64,000 bases of DNA from Streptococcus sp. oral taxon 431. GTDB lineage: Bacteria; Bacillota; Bacilli; Lactobacillales; Streptococcaceae. Position numbers and translations under genes: made by a program. The notes under the pieces are model-generated. The model was not told the origin of the DNA. It saw nothing but the letters and a program-made list of their open reading frames with translations, and made no database searches. The DNA lies in the NCBI RefSeq assembly GCF_023115445.1, contig NZ_JALDUI010000008.1, positions 1 through 64,000 on the forward strand, in the 5' to 3' direction. Below, piece after piece: positions 49,601 to 60,020 of this stretch; positions within the stretch are counted from its first letter, which is position 1, and each line of letters starts with the position of its first letter.

Positions 49601-52600
49601 TTCTGGCAAGATTTCTTCATTGAAGTTTGAAATGCAAGGTACAGCTGACAGTACTAATGGTACAAACTATGCAGGATATACTGGAATTACTCGTTCAAAT
49701 CCGATCGCTAGCTTAACGAATCAAACCGATGCAAAGATTACCCTTACAGGCACTCTAGCAAAAAATGTACCGTTAGCATCATTTGAACGCTATTTAATGG
49801 CAACAGATGACCAAAACACCTCTGATAGTAACCATGCAAAAAACGGTATAACCGACAATGGTTATGTCAAATTTGTAATCAAAAGCCAGACTGATAAATA
49901 TACTGCTGTAGCGAAGGCATCGACTATTTATACCTATACTGGTGAAACGGCAACGGATTTAAACGATGCTACGAACTTTGTCCAGCTTGATGGTGGAGGA
50001 CAGCTCCCTCAAGGAACGACTGTTTCATGGGTTAGTCGCATTGACAACACATCTGCTGGGACAAAAAGTGCAGTTGCACGGGTTACTTATTCTGATGGCT
50101 CGACTGATGATGTAACAGTTAACTATACTGTTTATCCAAAAGTTGAAGTTAAAACTTATAATGGTGTAAAAGGTAAATTCTATGCCTTTAAGTCAGATCA
50201 AGGTAATGATAAAGTTACTGGCGGAGACTGGGCTAATAATATCGGTGGAACAATCCAACAATATACAAATTTGGGGGATTCAAGTCTGTCAGGGACAACA
50301 TGGTCTTATAAGTATAAAATAAATAATCAAGGTAACGAAATTACAACCCCTGTTGGAACACAGCCGTTTGGCGCAATTTGGCATACTACGGGTTCAGAAG
50401 CTGAGAGCCATAGTACAACCTATACGCTAATTGCCACATATCCAAAAGGACGTTTTGGGGATGTTTCAACAAGCAATCCAGCCTTGACAAGTCAGACAAA
50501 CTTTGATTATACAGTTGTTGATCCTGTAGCTAAACAGGAGTACGTTACAACTGTGGCAAATAAGACTCCATTAGCAGAGATTATTAAAAATCCAGGAGAG
50601 GCACTTAAAAATTCGAACGAAAGTGTATCCTTCCCAACAGGAACTACCTTTAGTTGGGATCAGGCTCCTGATGATGCTATGCTGGAAAACGCAGGAGTTT
50701 ATACACGAAAAGTAAGAATCACTCTTCCACAAGGATCTTACAGCGGAACTGCTAATAGTAGAACGGTTGATGTGACTATTAAGGTTAATCCACAAGCACC
50801 GGTTATCTCAGTTGCTTCTACCAACGAAACAGGTGGTTTGCCAAATCGTTCAATTGTTGTGACCAATGTCACACCTGGAGCTCTTGTAACCTTGACTTTA
50901 GCAGGGCATACATTCGAGAAGAGAGCTAAAGATAATGAAACAAGCGTAACCTTTGAACCTGCAAAACTGCAAGACGCATACGACGGCAACAATGGTCTTC
51001 TTCCAACAGGCGATGTAACTGTTAAACAAAGCAAGGTCTTTACAAATCCTAGCACTGGTGCAAATGAAACCTTGGAATCAGCTACAACGACGAAGACGAT
51101 TACCAAGGAAACTGAACAGCCTAATGTTACTGTCAAGGTTGAAGTGTTTGATGAGGATACAAATTCTTGGGTAGAAGCACCTAGATTCCCACATAATTCT
51201 GATAAGATTTACAAAATTTATGCAGGGGATAAATTCCGTGTCATTGTCCAAACTTCAGATAACAGTGGAAAAGTTAAAAATATCGAAGCTTGGAATAATG
51301 AAACAAGTGAGCAGGAGCGCTGGATTACAACAAAGATTGTTGATGATTATGCTACAGGAGGAGTAGCTATCCAAAAAACAAATGATCCTGTCGAAGCATC
51401 TCTAGCTAAACCATATACTCATCAGTTGACTACTGATGGAATTTATAATCCTAATCAAATTTTTAATCCAAGAAAAGATTATACTAGTACTGCAACTCCG
51501 GATAATGATGAAACACCAAATACTTGGACACGATTTGCTAGAGTTAGAGACCTTTCTAATAACACAACTGCTGAGAAATATATCATTCGACAAGCACCAT
51601 TGAGTGAGAAGTATACTCCTGTTGTACCAACAGTTATCCAGGTATCAAATGTAACAAATCCTACGGAGCAAGATCGAGCGAAGATTCTTAAAGAAATTAA
51701 AGAAGCGAATAAGAATGCAAAACAAGTCAAATCTTATGCAGTGGATAATAACGGGAATGTTATAGTCACATATGACGATAACACGACGGATATATTTAAA
51801 CCAAAATTATCTGATTCAGATTCTAGAAGTGCAAGCACATCAGCAAGTACATCTGCTTCAACAAGTGCAAGTACGTCAGCGTCAACAAGTGCAAGTACCT
51901 CAGCAAGTACATCTGCTTCAATAAGTGCAAGTACGTCGGCATCAACGAGCGCAAGCACCTCAGCAAGTACGTCCGCTTCAACAAGCGCAAGCACGTCAGC
52001 AAGTACGTCCGCTTCAACAAGCGCAAGCACGTCAGCAAGTACGTCCGCTTCAACAAGCGCAAGTACTTCAGCAAGCATATCGGCATCAACGAGCGCAAGT
52101 ACTTCAGCAAGCACATCGGCTTCAACAAGTGCAAGTACTTCAGCAAGCACGTCCGCTTCAACAAGCGCAAGTACTTCAGCAAGCATATCGGCATCAACGA
52201 GCGCAAGTGCTTCAGCAAGCACATCGGCTTCAACAAGTGCAAGTACGTCAGCAAGCACGTCCGCTTCAACAAGCGCAAGTACGTCGGCTAGCACGTCAGC
52301 GTCAATAAGTGCAAGTACGTCAGCAAGTACATCAGCATCAACAAGCGCGTCAACCTCAGCCTCTGAGTCAGCGTCAACAAGTGCATCGACATCAGCATCT
52401 GAATCAGCGTCAACAAGTGCGTCAGAGTCAGCAAGCACATCGGCTTCTGAGTCAGCATCAACAAGTGCATCGACATCAGCGTCAGAGTCAGCATCAACAA
52501 GCGCGTCAACATCAGCCTCTGAGTCAGCAAGCACAAGCGCAAGTACGTCGGCTAGCACGTCAGCGTCAACAAGTGCATCGACATCAGCATCTGAGTCAGC

Positions 52601-55600
52601 ATCAACAAGTGCATCGACATCAGCGTCAACAAGCGCGTCGACCTCAGCATCTGAATCAGCGTCAACAAGTGCAAGCACCTCAGCATCTGAATCAGCAAGC
52701 ACAAGCGCATCAACATCAGCGTCAGAATCAGCAAGCACAAGTGCAAGCACATCAGCGTCTGAATCAGCGTCAACAAGCGCATCTGAATCAGCGTCAACAA
52801 GTGCAAGCACCTCAGCATCTGAGTCAGCTTCAACAAGCGCGTCGACATCAGCATCTGAATCAGCGTCAACAAGTGCAAGCACCTCAGCATCTGAATCAGC
52901 AAGCACAAGTGCATCAACATCAGCATCTGAGTCAGCGTCAACAAGTGCAAGCACATCAGCATCTGAGTCAGCAAGCACAAGCGCGTCAACATCAGCATCT
53001 GAATCAGCGTCAACAAGTGCAAGCACATCAGCATCTGAATCAGCGTCAACAAGTGCATCGACCTCAGCATCTGAATCAGCAAGCACAAGCGCATCAACAT
53101 CAGCGTCTGAATCAGCAAGCACAAGCGCGTCAACATCAGCATCTGAATCAGCAAGCACAAGTGCAAGCACATCAGCATCTGAGTCAGCGTCAACAAGCGC
53201 GTCAACATCAGCATCTGAGTCAGCATCAACAAGTGCAAGCACATCAGCATCTGAATCAGCAAGCACAAGCGCATCAACATCAGCGTCTGAATCAGCAAGC
53301 ACAAGTGCATCGACCTCAGCATCTGAGTCAGCATCAACAAGTGCATCGACCTCAGCATCTGAGTCAGCATCAACAAGTGCATCGACATCAGCATCTGAGT
53401 CAGCAAGTACAAGTGCATCGACATCAGCATCTGAATCAGCATCAACAAGTGCAAGCACCTCAGCATCTGAGTCAGCAAGCACAAGCGCGTCAACAAGTGC
53501 AAGCACATCAGCATCTGAATCAGCAAGCACAAGTGCAAGTACATCAGCATCTGAATCAGCATCAACAAGTGCATCGACCTCAGCATCTGAGTCAGCGTCA
53601 ACAAGTGCATCGACATCAGCATCTGAATCAGCAAGCACAAGTGCAAGTACATCAGCATCAGAGTCAGCGTCAACAAGCGCGTCAACATCAGCGTCAGAGT
53701 CAGCAAGCACAAGCGCGTCAACATCAGCATCTGAATCAGCAAGCACAAGCGCATCAACATCAGCATCAGAATCAGCAAGCACAAGTGCAAGCACATCAGC
53801 ATCTGAATCAGCGTCAACAAGTGCGTCGACCTCAGCATCTGAGTCAGCGTCAACAAGTGCATCGACCTCAGCATCTGAGTCAGCATCAACAAGTGCATCG
53901 ACCTCAGCATCTGAATCAGCGTCAACAAGTGCAAGCACATCAGCATCTGAATCAGCAAGCACAAGCGCATCAACGTCTGCTTCAGAGTCAGCAAGCACAA
54001 GTGCATCAACATCAGCGTCTGAATCAGCGTCAACAAGTGCAAGCACATCAGCATCTGAGTCAGCATCAACAAGTGCATCGACATCAGCATCTGAATCAGC
54101 ATCAACAAGTGCATCGACATCAGCATCTGAATCAGCATCAACAAGTGCATCAACATCAGCATCTGAATCAGCAAGCACAAGCGCGTCAACATCAGCATCT
54201 GAATCAGCATCAACAAGTGCATCGACATCAGCGTCTGAATCAGCGTCAACAAGTGCATCGACATCAGCGTCTGAATCAGCATCAACAAGTGCATCGACAT
54301 CAGCGTCTGAATCGGCATCAACAAGTGCATCGACATCAGCATCAACAAGTGCATCGACATCAGCATCTGAGTCAGCATCAACAAGTGCATCGACATCAGC
54401 ATCTGAGTCAGCATCAACAAGCGCATCAACATCAGCGTCAGAGTCAGCATCAACAAGTGCAAGCACATCAGCATCTGAGTCAGCATCAACAAGTGCATCG
54501 ACATCAGCATCTGAGTCAGCAAGCACAAGTGTGTCAACATCAGCGTCTGAATCAGCAAGCACAAGTGCGTCAACATCAGCGTCAGCGTCAACAAGCGCGT
54601 CAACATCAGCGTCTGAATCAGCAAGCACAAGTGCATCGACCTCAGCAAGCACAAGTGCATCGACCTCAGCGTCTGAATCAGCATCAACAAGTGCATCGAC
54701 ATCAGCATCTGAATCAGCATCAACAAGTGCAAGTACATCAGCATCTGAATCAGCGTCAACAAGTGCATCGACCTCAGCGTCTGAATCAGCATCAACAAGT
54801 GCATCGACCTCAGCGTCTGAGTCAGCAAGCACAAGCACGTCAACCTCAGCGTCTGAATCAGCATCAACAAGTGCATCGACATCAGCGTCTGAATCGGCAT
54901 CAACAAGTGCAAGTACATCAGCATCTGAATCAGCATCAACAAGTGCATCGACATCAGCGTCTGAATCAGCATCAACAAGTGCATCGACATCAGCATCTGA
55001 GTCAGCGTCAACAAGTGCATCGACATCAGCCTCTGAGTCAGCAAGCACAAGCGCATCAACAAGTGCAAGCACATCAGCATCTGAATCAGCAAGTACAAGT
55101 GCAAGCACATCAGCATCTGAATCAGCATCAATAAGTGCATCGACCTCAGCGTCTGAATCAGCAAGCACAAGTGCATCGACATCAGCATCTGAATCAGCAA
55201 GCACAAGCGCGTCAACATCAGCGTCTGAATCAGCGTCAACAAGTGCATCGGCATCAGCGTCTGAATCAGCAAGCACAAGTGCAAGCACATCAGCATCTGA
55301 GTCAGCGTCAACAAGTGCATCGACCTCAGCGTCAGAGTCAGCATCAACAAGTGCATCTGAATCAGCATCAACAAGTGCATCGACCTCAGCATCTGAATCA
55401 GCGTCAACAAGTGCATCGACCTCAGCATCTGAGTCAGCAAGCACAAGCGCGTCAACATCAGCGTCTGAATCAGCGTCAACAAGTGCATCCATGATTCATT
55501 CGACTTCAACTAGTCAATCTGCTCAAACTAATACAACTAAGACTCGTAAGCAACTTCCAAATACTGGAACAACGGCTTCAGCTACAAATGCTCTCCTTGG

Positions 55601-55667
55601 AGTTGTAGCAGGTCTAACAGGATTAGGTTTAGTAGCTAAACGTCGTAAACGTGATGATGAAGAATAA
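46644..55667 (+). CDS. Serine-rich repeat surface glycoprotein (PsrP/GspB/Fap1-type adhesin)
   Basis: 3007 residues. The long signal peptide carries the accessory-Sec motif KxYKxGKxW ([11 protein letters not shown] near residues 22-32) and a hydrophobic [14 protein letters not shown] stretch ending at VHANE. A short serine-rich region (about 127-209) is followed by a binding region (about 210-1720) with Ig-like beta domains, then a second serine-rich region of ~1240 residues built of SASTSASE-type units (about 1722-2960). LPNTG (near 2969), a hydrophobic segment and KRRKRDDEE complete the sortase anchor. It should be exported by SecA2/SecY2 and O-glycosylated by enzymes whose genes begin downstream. 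A terminator follows. Confidence 0.95.
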   Translation: MFFRRQEGEYRETDRVTRYKLIKSGKHWLRASTSLFGLFKVLRGGIDTAQVTTEVVEDRVSTSLTGIDVLKGIAAAGAVVGGGVATHTQVHANEQLAVEKVVDGTDNLVNSDQVVLGTVNKDEEQQTSVSTSNSISESISLSDSTSASTSVSTSLSESVSASTSASTSTSVSSSTSASTSSSLNDSASTSDSASTVASSSHSETSHVEGSQRVSSENTISNDRVSRATVDASDAQVNPNLSSALSTAENFTSQNASLTATTTATLAATTTAETSAKKQAEDRKKLAALSAEMGEYLAKAVDLPDTSSAILKVKSAIAEIESTLKDPNADLGTVVKTATSARNSIANAVSRATSGQRDSRNGQPMATGENLRGISPIAVNNHTTAQLEQGSYSSSNREVVWKIKMHSQSPLNYAGLIAQVDRNTTITRVLFNGQPMEKRGGSGNEYVFNKRHDLNRNLEATILVYATVNNRSNAATLNAQVATSSQPFTSASNSGNYSSSMSSTVTTGEAGNNRATSKPPTISLPTDVTYYNDDSIATINMPMSDDKGLRTLAAGPNNTIITGLTAPNYPRNARGVVGDFGVYQNGRFAGYPKSYTVNIQGTLGRHNGAWEPYATGAHIIEYVVTDTDGQTDTAHMTLHIKGFNERNEPVSGDTVTVNNPSSLSETERAQILENFRNNSKNATILNSSDYKKNSEGNHEITVSNTGEITITYRDNTVDVVRASVRAETVPPVPGVTVTRDGQTIQATESPDPSRGKEHIVYAGDDFTVDFTAYDNSGKLKEFKIISKADANRPALTTNFFQGDNDTGDEYGKGVVDHLNSGDINATESSPAHIVVKAHLRDDLEWKSGNTWQRNAVATDQVNNRNVTTGTGNVRITQGQLKDRLKVINPDFTPVANKDSLTDDEKAAVKTAIYAKNNQAIHRIKDIQVANDGTATIIYKDLTRNTISRSVTVNERPKLEIHYDNATTKEIYLYRGEEVNVTFRATDDSGKISSLKFEMQGTADSTNGTNYAGYTGITRSNPIASLTNQTDAKITLTGTLAKNVPLASFERYLMATDDQNTSDSNHAKNGITDNGYVKFVIKSQTDKYTAVAKASTIYTYTGETATDLNDATNFVQLDGGGQLPQGTTVSWVSRIDNTSAGTKSAVARVTYSDGSTDDVTVNYTVYPKVEVKTYNGVKGKFYAFKSDQGNDKVTGGDWANNIGGTIQQYTNLGDSSLSGTTWSYKYKINNQGNEITTPVGTQPFGAIWHTTGSEAESHSTTYTLIATYPKGRFGDVSTSNPALTSQTNFDYTVVDPVAKQEYVTTVANKTPLAEIIKNPGEALKNSNESVSFPTGTTFSWDQAPDDAMLENAGVYTRKVRITLPQGSYSGTANSRTVDVTIKVNPQAPVISVASTNETGGLPNRSIVVTNVTPGALVTLTLAGHTFEKRAKDNETSVTFEPAKLQDAYDGNNGLLPTGDVTVKQSKVFTNPSTGANETLESATTTKTITKETEQPNVTVKVEVFDEDTNSWVEAPRFPHNSDKIYKIYAGDKFRVIVQTSDNSGKVKNIEAWNNETSEQERWITTKIVDDYATGGVAIQKTNDPVEASLAKPYTHQLTTDGIYNPNQIFNPRKDYTSTATPDNDETPNTWTRFARVRDLSNNTTAEKYIIRQAPLSEKYTPVVPTVIQVSNVTNPTEQDRAKILKEIKEANKNAKQVKSYAVDNNGNVIVTYDDNTTDIFKPKLSDSDSRSASTSASTSASTSASTSASTSASTSASTSASISASTSASTSASTSASTSASTSASTSASTSASTSASTSASTSASTSASTSASISASTSASTSASTSASTSASTSASTSASTSASTSASISASTSASASASTSASTSASTSASTSASTSASTSASTSASISASTSASTSASTSASTSASESASTSASTSASESASTSASESASTSASESASTSASTSASESASTSASTSASESASTSASTSASTSASTSASTSASESASTSASTSASTSASTSASESASTSASTSASESASTSASTSASESASTSASTSASESASTSASESASTSASTSASESASTSASTSASESASTSASTSASESASTSASTSASESASTSASTSASESASTSASTSASESASTSASTSASESASTSASTSASESASTSASTSASESASTSASTSASESASTSASTSASESASTSASTSASESASTSASTSASESASTSASTSASESASTSASTSASESASTSASTSASESASTSASTSASESASTSASTSASESASTSASTSASESASTSASTSASTSASESASTSASTSASESASTSASTSASESASTSASTSASESASTSASTSASESASTSASTSASESASTSASTSASESASTSASTSASESASTSASTSASESASTSASTSASESASTSASTSASESASTSASTSASESASTSASTSASESASTSASTSASESASTSASTSASESASTSASTSASESASTSASTSASESASTSASTSASESASTSASTSASESASTSASTSASESASTSASTSASESASTSASTSASESASTSASTSASESASTSASTSASTSASTSASESASTSASTSASESASTSASTSASESASTSASTSASESASTSASTSASESASTSVSTSASESASTSASTSASASTSASTSASESASTSASTSASTSASTSASESASTSASTSASESASTSASTSASESASTSASTSASESASTSASTSASESASTSTSTSASESASTSASTSASESASTSASTSASESASTSASTSASESASTSASTSASESASTSASTSASESASTSASTSASTSASESASTSASTSASESASISASTSASESASTSASTSASESASTSASTSASESASTSASASASESASTSASTSASESASTSASTSASESASTSASESASTSASTSASESASTSASTSASESASTSASTSASESASTSASMIHSTSTSQSAQTNTTKTRKQLPNTGTTASATNALLGVVAGLTGLGLVAKRRKRDDEE
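51812..55490 (+). repeat. Serine-repeat-encoding tandem tract
   Basis: About 3.7 kb of degenerate tandem repeats. The first ~500 bases use Ser-Ala-Ser-Thr without glutamate (with occasional ISAS); from about 52350 on the unit becomes [10 protein letters not shown] (30 bases) with few exceptions. TCA/TCG/TCT and AGC/AGT serine codons are mixed. Long open frames also exist on the opposite strand and in the +2 frame, but they are by-products of the repeat. Confidence 0.95.
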
Positions 55668-55703
55668 ATCTTCTAACGATTCTATTAGTTGATTAATTCG
55701 ATC

Positions 55704-55737
55704 AAAAAACCTGAAAGATATAACTTTCAGGTTTTTT
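55704..55737 (+). terminator. Adhesin terminator
   Basis: AAAAAACCTGAAAG (55704-55717) pairs with CTTTCAGGTTTTTT (55724-55737). Confidence 0.92.
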
Positions 55738-55831
55738 AGTTTTAAAATAGGCTCTTGCCAGTTTGTCAAGCGACGTCTAGCGCCCAAGAGCCCTACGACT
55801 TTACAAGACACCTCTACTTTAACATAAAGAA

Positions 55832-55919
55832 AAAGTAGTGAGTACTCTCTCCCGTCGGAGATTTTCTCACTACTAATCTTAGTATGTTTGTTAACTGTAG
55901 TGGGTTGAATAAAAAGCTA
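55832..55919. repeat. Hairpin plus IS-end-like repeat, copy 2
   Basis: Matches 1-88; the first 60 bases are identical. The hairpin arms AGTAGTGAG/CTCACTACT are conserved. Confidence 0.8.
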
Positions 55920-56351
55920 ACATCTGGAGAGGACAATCGTTGTCCTCTCCATTTTTATATTCAGAGCGATGAAAATTCGTTTCTTAAAGTTGTCAAAGTT
56001 TCTAAAACCAAAGGCATTTCGTTTGATAAGTTTGATGAGATTATTGGTCGCTTCCAATTTTGCGTTGGAATAGGGTAATTGAAGGGCGTTGACTATTTTC
56101 TCTTTGTCCTTGAGAAATGTCTTAAAGACAGTCTGAAAGACAGTCTGAAAAATAGGATGATCCTGCTTTAGATTGTCCTCAATAAGTCCGAAAAAATTGT
56201 CTGGTTCCTTATTCTGAAAGTGAAAAAGTAAGAGCTGATAGACATTGTAGTGGTGTTTCAAGTCTTCTGAATAGCTCAAAAGCTTGTCTAGAATCTTGAT
56301 GTTTGGGTCTTTAATATCAAGGAGTTTTGTGATAAAATGTAATTGTTCCAT
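55917..56351 (-). pseudogene. ISL3 transposase with an in-frame internal deletion
   Basis: 144 residues, against ~418 in the intact family. The natural N terminus MEQLHFITKLLDIKDPN is joined near residue 20 to C-terminal sequence (LDKLLSYSEDLKHHYN...KLEATNNLIKLIKRNAFGFR). The zinc-binding, helix-turn-helix and most DDE catalytic residues are lost, so it cannot transpose. A small tandem duplication (QTVFQTVF) is also present. The frame is open throughout, so a short protein could still be made. Confidence 0.85.
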
Positions 56352-56475
56352 ATGGATCTTTCTAATGAGTTGTTTTGTTGCTTTTCATTATAGATCTTAT
56401 GGGACTTTTTTTCTACACAAAAATAGGCTCCATAAGATCCATAGGGGATTTACCCACTACAGAAATTATAGAGCC

Positions 56476-57054
56476 ACTAATTGAACTTTTGTCTATTCGT
56501 AAAGCAATTGAAATTCAATATTCTTTGCCAGAGTTAGAAAAAATAAGGTTCTTAGGGTTATCTCACTTTATGAAAGTGCATAAAAATGGTATAATATATA
56601 GTAGAGTTTTTCATTTTAAAATCTTTGTATTGTTTAGAACATTTATTGCTTTTTATGATATAAGAAAAATCTCAGGAGAATTAGATTATTAAATATTAGT
56701 TGAAATAAAACCATAGAAATAATGATTTTGGTTTAAAGATGATATAAAGTGATAATCGAGATATAAAGGATTTATGATAGAAATCTGTTTCAATTACTTA
56801 GAGATTATCGTCATAAGGAAGTTCTATAACTACTTCTTTAAGTTGATATGTGTTGTTTCCACGATATGAAAAACGATGGCAGTTAGTTTCAGTTTATATT
56901 GCGGTTGAAAATTAAATGTATGTAATAACTATCTATGTATAAAGTAACTTCTATAATATCCAATATAAATTGGGTGGCAGAAGTTGTCTTTTTCATTGTC
57001 TTTATCATAAAAAAAGTATGAGAGATATGAAAAAAAAATTAGGAGTGGGATTGT
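56476..57054. other. Spacer between the IS remnant and the glycosyltransferase cluster
   Basis: Nothing I can support as a gene. One reading frame from the IS edge to 56692 encodes EPLIELLSIRKAIEIQYSLP and more, but has no proper start. TGGTATAAT at 56587-56595 could be an extended -10. AATTAGGAGTGGGATTGT precedes the next ATG. Confidence 0.5.
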
Positions 57055-59149
57055 ATGGGAAAGGAATTAATTAGTGTCATTGTTCCAGTTTATAATGCTG
57101 AAAAATACTTACAGAAATGTTTAGATAGTATTTTGGAACAAACATATCAAAACTTGGAAATTATTATTATAAATGATGGTTCTACAGATAACTCGGGACA
57201 AATCTGTCAGGAATATGAAAAACAGGATGATCGTATCATCTATATAGAAAAAGAAAACAGTGGTGTATCTGATACGCGAAATGCTGGTCTGGATCGAATG
57301 ACAGGAACGTATGTTACCTTTGTTGATTCGGATGATTGGGTGGAACCAAACTATGTTAATTTTTTATATGAGAAAGTGATAGAATATCAAGCAGATATTG
57401 TAGTTGGAAATTATACTAGTTTTAATGAGTCTAATTCAGTTTTTTATTTCCACATCTCTACTGACTATTATGAAAAAGTATATGATAATAAGTCTATAAT
57501 ACCTTGTTTATACGACTCTAAAGAATTGTTAAAGTCTGCTTTGATTGTACCCTGGGGGAAAATTTATAAAAAAGAAATAATAGCGAATTTGCGTTTTCCA
57601 ATTAATAGAATTGGAGAAGATGCATTATTTAATTTGAAGGCCTTATTAGATTCTGAAAAAGTTGTTTATGTTAATAAATCAGCCTATATATAGAGTGCGT
57701 GAGGGAAGTTTGTCCAATACTTGGACAGATGAATGGATTAGAGATGCCATTTATATAATTGAAGAGAGATTATCTTTATTGGCAACGTTAGGATATCCAC
57801 TTTCGGAGCATAGGCGAGCATACAAAATGAGTTTGGATTATATCAGTTCTGAAGCTTACAATAGAGGTTTAGCTAATTCTCACGAATTAAACTACATAAA
57901 AGAGAAAAAGATGTTATTGGATAGACTTCTTCCTCAGAGTAAAGAAGACAAAAAAGCCGTCGTACTGGCAGCTGATTTTTCGAATCTCGATCAGGTTGTG
58001 ACAACCATAAAATCTATTTGCTACCATAATCGTTCAGTTCGTTTTTATATTATCAATAGGGATTTTCCAAAAGAGTGGTTCATACAATTGAATGGTCGAT
58101 TAAGGGACTTTGATTCGGAAATTATCAATTGTCGAGTAACATCTGATCAAATATCACGTTTTAAAACAGATATTAGTTATGTAGCCTCTCTGTGTTATTT
58201 TATACCTGATTTTGTAAAAGAAGATAAGGCACTTTATTTGGACTGTGACTTGGTTGTTACGAAAAATCTAGATGATTTATTTGCGACTGACTTACAAGGT
58301 TATCCATTAGCTGCGGTGCGTGATTATGGCAGAAAAGTGTACTATGATCAAGAAATATTTAATGTAGGTGTATTACTAATCAACAATCTTGTTTGGAAAC
58401 AAGAAAGTATGACTCAACGATTAATGGATTTAACTGATAAACTGCATGACAAGGCGGATCAGGTGGACCAACTTGTTTTGAATAAACTTTTTGAAAATAA
58501 GTGGCTAGAGTTGGATTTTGATAATCATTATATTGTGAGTCATAAGCAATTTACAGATTATAAACTACCAAAATCTCAAGACTATCCAGGTATTATTCAT
58601 TATCCTTCGAATAGAAAACCGTGGGATAATTTGGGTATTCAAGCTTATCGCAATGTTTGGTGGTATTATCATAATCTTGAATGGACAGAATTAGGACAAA
58701 ACTATCATTTACATACGCTTAAAAAGGCTCATATCTATCCTCAAAAACTACCTGTTACTTGTTTAATTTATACTTTTTCGGATCGTATTGAGCAATTAGA
58801 GTCTCTAGTTCAAGCTTTACCGGAAATTCAATTTATAATTGTTGCTAGAGTCAAAGTTAGTGATCAATTGACAAAAAGGATTGTCAATCCCAATGTGACT
58901 ATTTTGTCTGAATTTAATGATTTATCAGAGCTTGAGCAAGAATTGATTGAGATAAGTCAAGTTCTTTTAGATATTAATCATGGTGAAAAAAATGAAGAAA
59001 TAATGGAGCAGTTTGCAAAATTAGGGAAGCCTATTCTTGCCTTTGAAAATACAAAATATTCTGAAGTTGGACAGATAATCTATAAAGTAGAACAAGTTCA
59101 AGAAATGATTAATAAAATAAGAGAAGTGGAAGATAAACATGGATTTTAA
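57055..59149 (+). pseudogene. Frameshifted GT2-GT8 fusion glycosyltransferase
   Basis: Frame 1 (57055-57693, 212 residues) is a GT2 domain: ISVIVPVYNAEKYLQKCLDS and the metal motif VDSDDW. It stops at TAT-ATA-TAG. Frame 2 (from about 57662 to 59149) continues YRVREGSLSNTW, finishes the GT2 tail, and carries a GT8 domain (LYLDCDLVVTKNLDDLF) and an LDIN module (VLLDINHGEKNEEI). The junction sits in TATATATA; one more TA would restore a single frame. It is likely to be part of adhesin O-glycosylation. It may be a true pseudogene, phase-variable, or two separate polypeptides. Confidence 0.8.
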
Positions 59150-60017
59150 AGATTCTGTAAAGTTATTAGGAGATTTTCATCATATAGAGATTTCTCCTAC
59201 TAGTAGCATTGAACTAGGAACAGATGTTACATTTCGCTCATTTGTAAGTCTAGAAGTGTCTAATAATGCTAAGCTGACACTAGGAAATAGAGTTTTCTTT
59301 AACGATCATTGTACGATTCGTTGTGGCAAAGAGATTGAAATTGGTAAGGATACTATGTTTGGTGATGGTGTGAGAATTTTTGACCACAACCATAAATACT
59401 CTAATTACCATATTGAAAAAATTCAGTTTAAAGCTGATAAGATAACTATAGGGAAAAATTGTTGGATTGGAACTAACGTTGTTATTTTAAAAGGTGTTAC
59501 CATTGGAGATAATGTTATCATTGGGGCAAATGCTTTAATTTATAAAGATATCCCAGCTAATTCTGTTGTCACTGCTCAAGAGGATTTAAAAATCACTCCT
59601 AGACAACAGCATCAGTTTCACGCATTTACTTTAACAGCATCAGATACTTTAGAACATTTAGACTATCTTGTACAAGAACTTCCTGAAGTTGCATTTCATA
59701 TAGCTGCTAAAACAAATGTCTCAGACTATCTAGAAAGCTTTAATCATTACGAGAACGTGAATATTTATACTAATGTGCATCATGATGATATTCTCGAAGA
59801 TTTATTAAATAGAGCAGATATTTACTTAGATATCAATCATTGGGGAGAGGTTGATAATATTGTAGGTCGTGCTTTAGAGATAGGAAAACCGGTATTTTCT
59901 TTTGAAACAGTTGTCCATAGAAGAGATAAAAACGTCCGAGTTTTTAGTTTAGAGGATAAAGAGAGTATGATTAATAGCATTCGTCATCAACTAGCGAATG
60001 ATGAAAATGGAGATTAG
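59139..60017 (+). CDS. Hexapeptide acyltransferase-like protein with an LDIN accessory module
   Basis: 292 residues. The N-terminal half (about 20-150) is a left-handed beta-helix of the serine/maltose acetyltransferase type (TLGNRVFFNDHCTIRCGKEI; FGDGVRIFDHNHKYSNYH; IGTNVVILKGVTIGDNVIIG), with the catalytic histidine region HNHKYS. The C-terminal half (about 160-290) lacks acyltransferase features and instead carries YLDINHWGEVDNIVGRALEI, the module shared with neighbouring glycosyltransferases. It overlaps the GT gene by 11 bases. It may acetylate glycans or nucleotide sugars; the fusion suggests it acts with the glycosylation complex. Confidence 0.8.
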   Translation: MDFKDSVKLLGDFHHIEISPTSSIELGTDVTFRSFVSLEVSNNAKLTLGNRVFFNDHCTIRCGKEIEIGKDTMFGDGVRIFDHNHKYSNYHIEKIQFKADKITIGKNCWIGTNVVILKGVTIGDNVIIGANALIYKDIPANSVVTAQEDLKITPRQQHQFHAFTLTASDTLEHLDYLVQELPEVAFHIAAKTNVSDYLESFNHYENVNIYTNVHHDDILEDLLNRADIYLDINHWGEVDNIVGRALEIGKPVFSFETVVHRRDKNVRVFSLEDKESMINSIRHQLANDENGD

Positions 60018-60020
60018 ATA

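Larger units (their letters stand above)
55750..56475. mobile_element. Internally deleted ISL3-family (IS1167-like) insertion sequence
   Basis: Bounded by GGCTCT at 55750 and AGAGCC at 56475. Inside are an IS-terminus-like CTGTAGTGGGTTGAA near 55896 and, inverted, CTGTAGTGGGTAAATCCC at the right end. At ~726 bases it is about half the length of a full IS1167 (~1.4 kb). It lies immediately after the adhesin terminator and includes the second copy of the hairpin repeat found at the window start. Confidence 0.75.

Noticed and set aside
46644-51811. A Siglec-like sialoglycan-binding domain in the adhesin.
   Set aside because: I did not find a convincing TRX motif in the expected fold context; the region reads as repeated Ig-like modules.
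51812-55490. A CRISPR-like or satellite array.
   Set aside because: The repeats are in frame, code for the SRRP serine tract and have no spacers.
51734-55492. A 1252-codon open frame on the minus strand, with a 985-codon frame on the same strand and a 941-codon frame on the plus strand.
   Set aside because: They lie wholly within the serine-repeat tract and consist of monotonous repeats produced by the tandem codons; no ribosome sites or domains.
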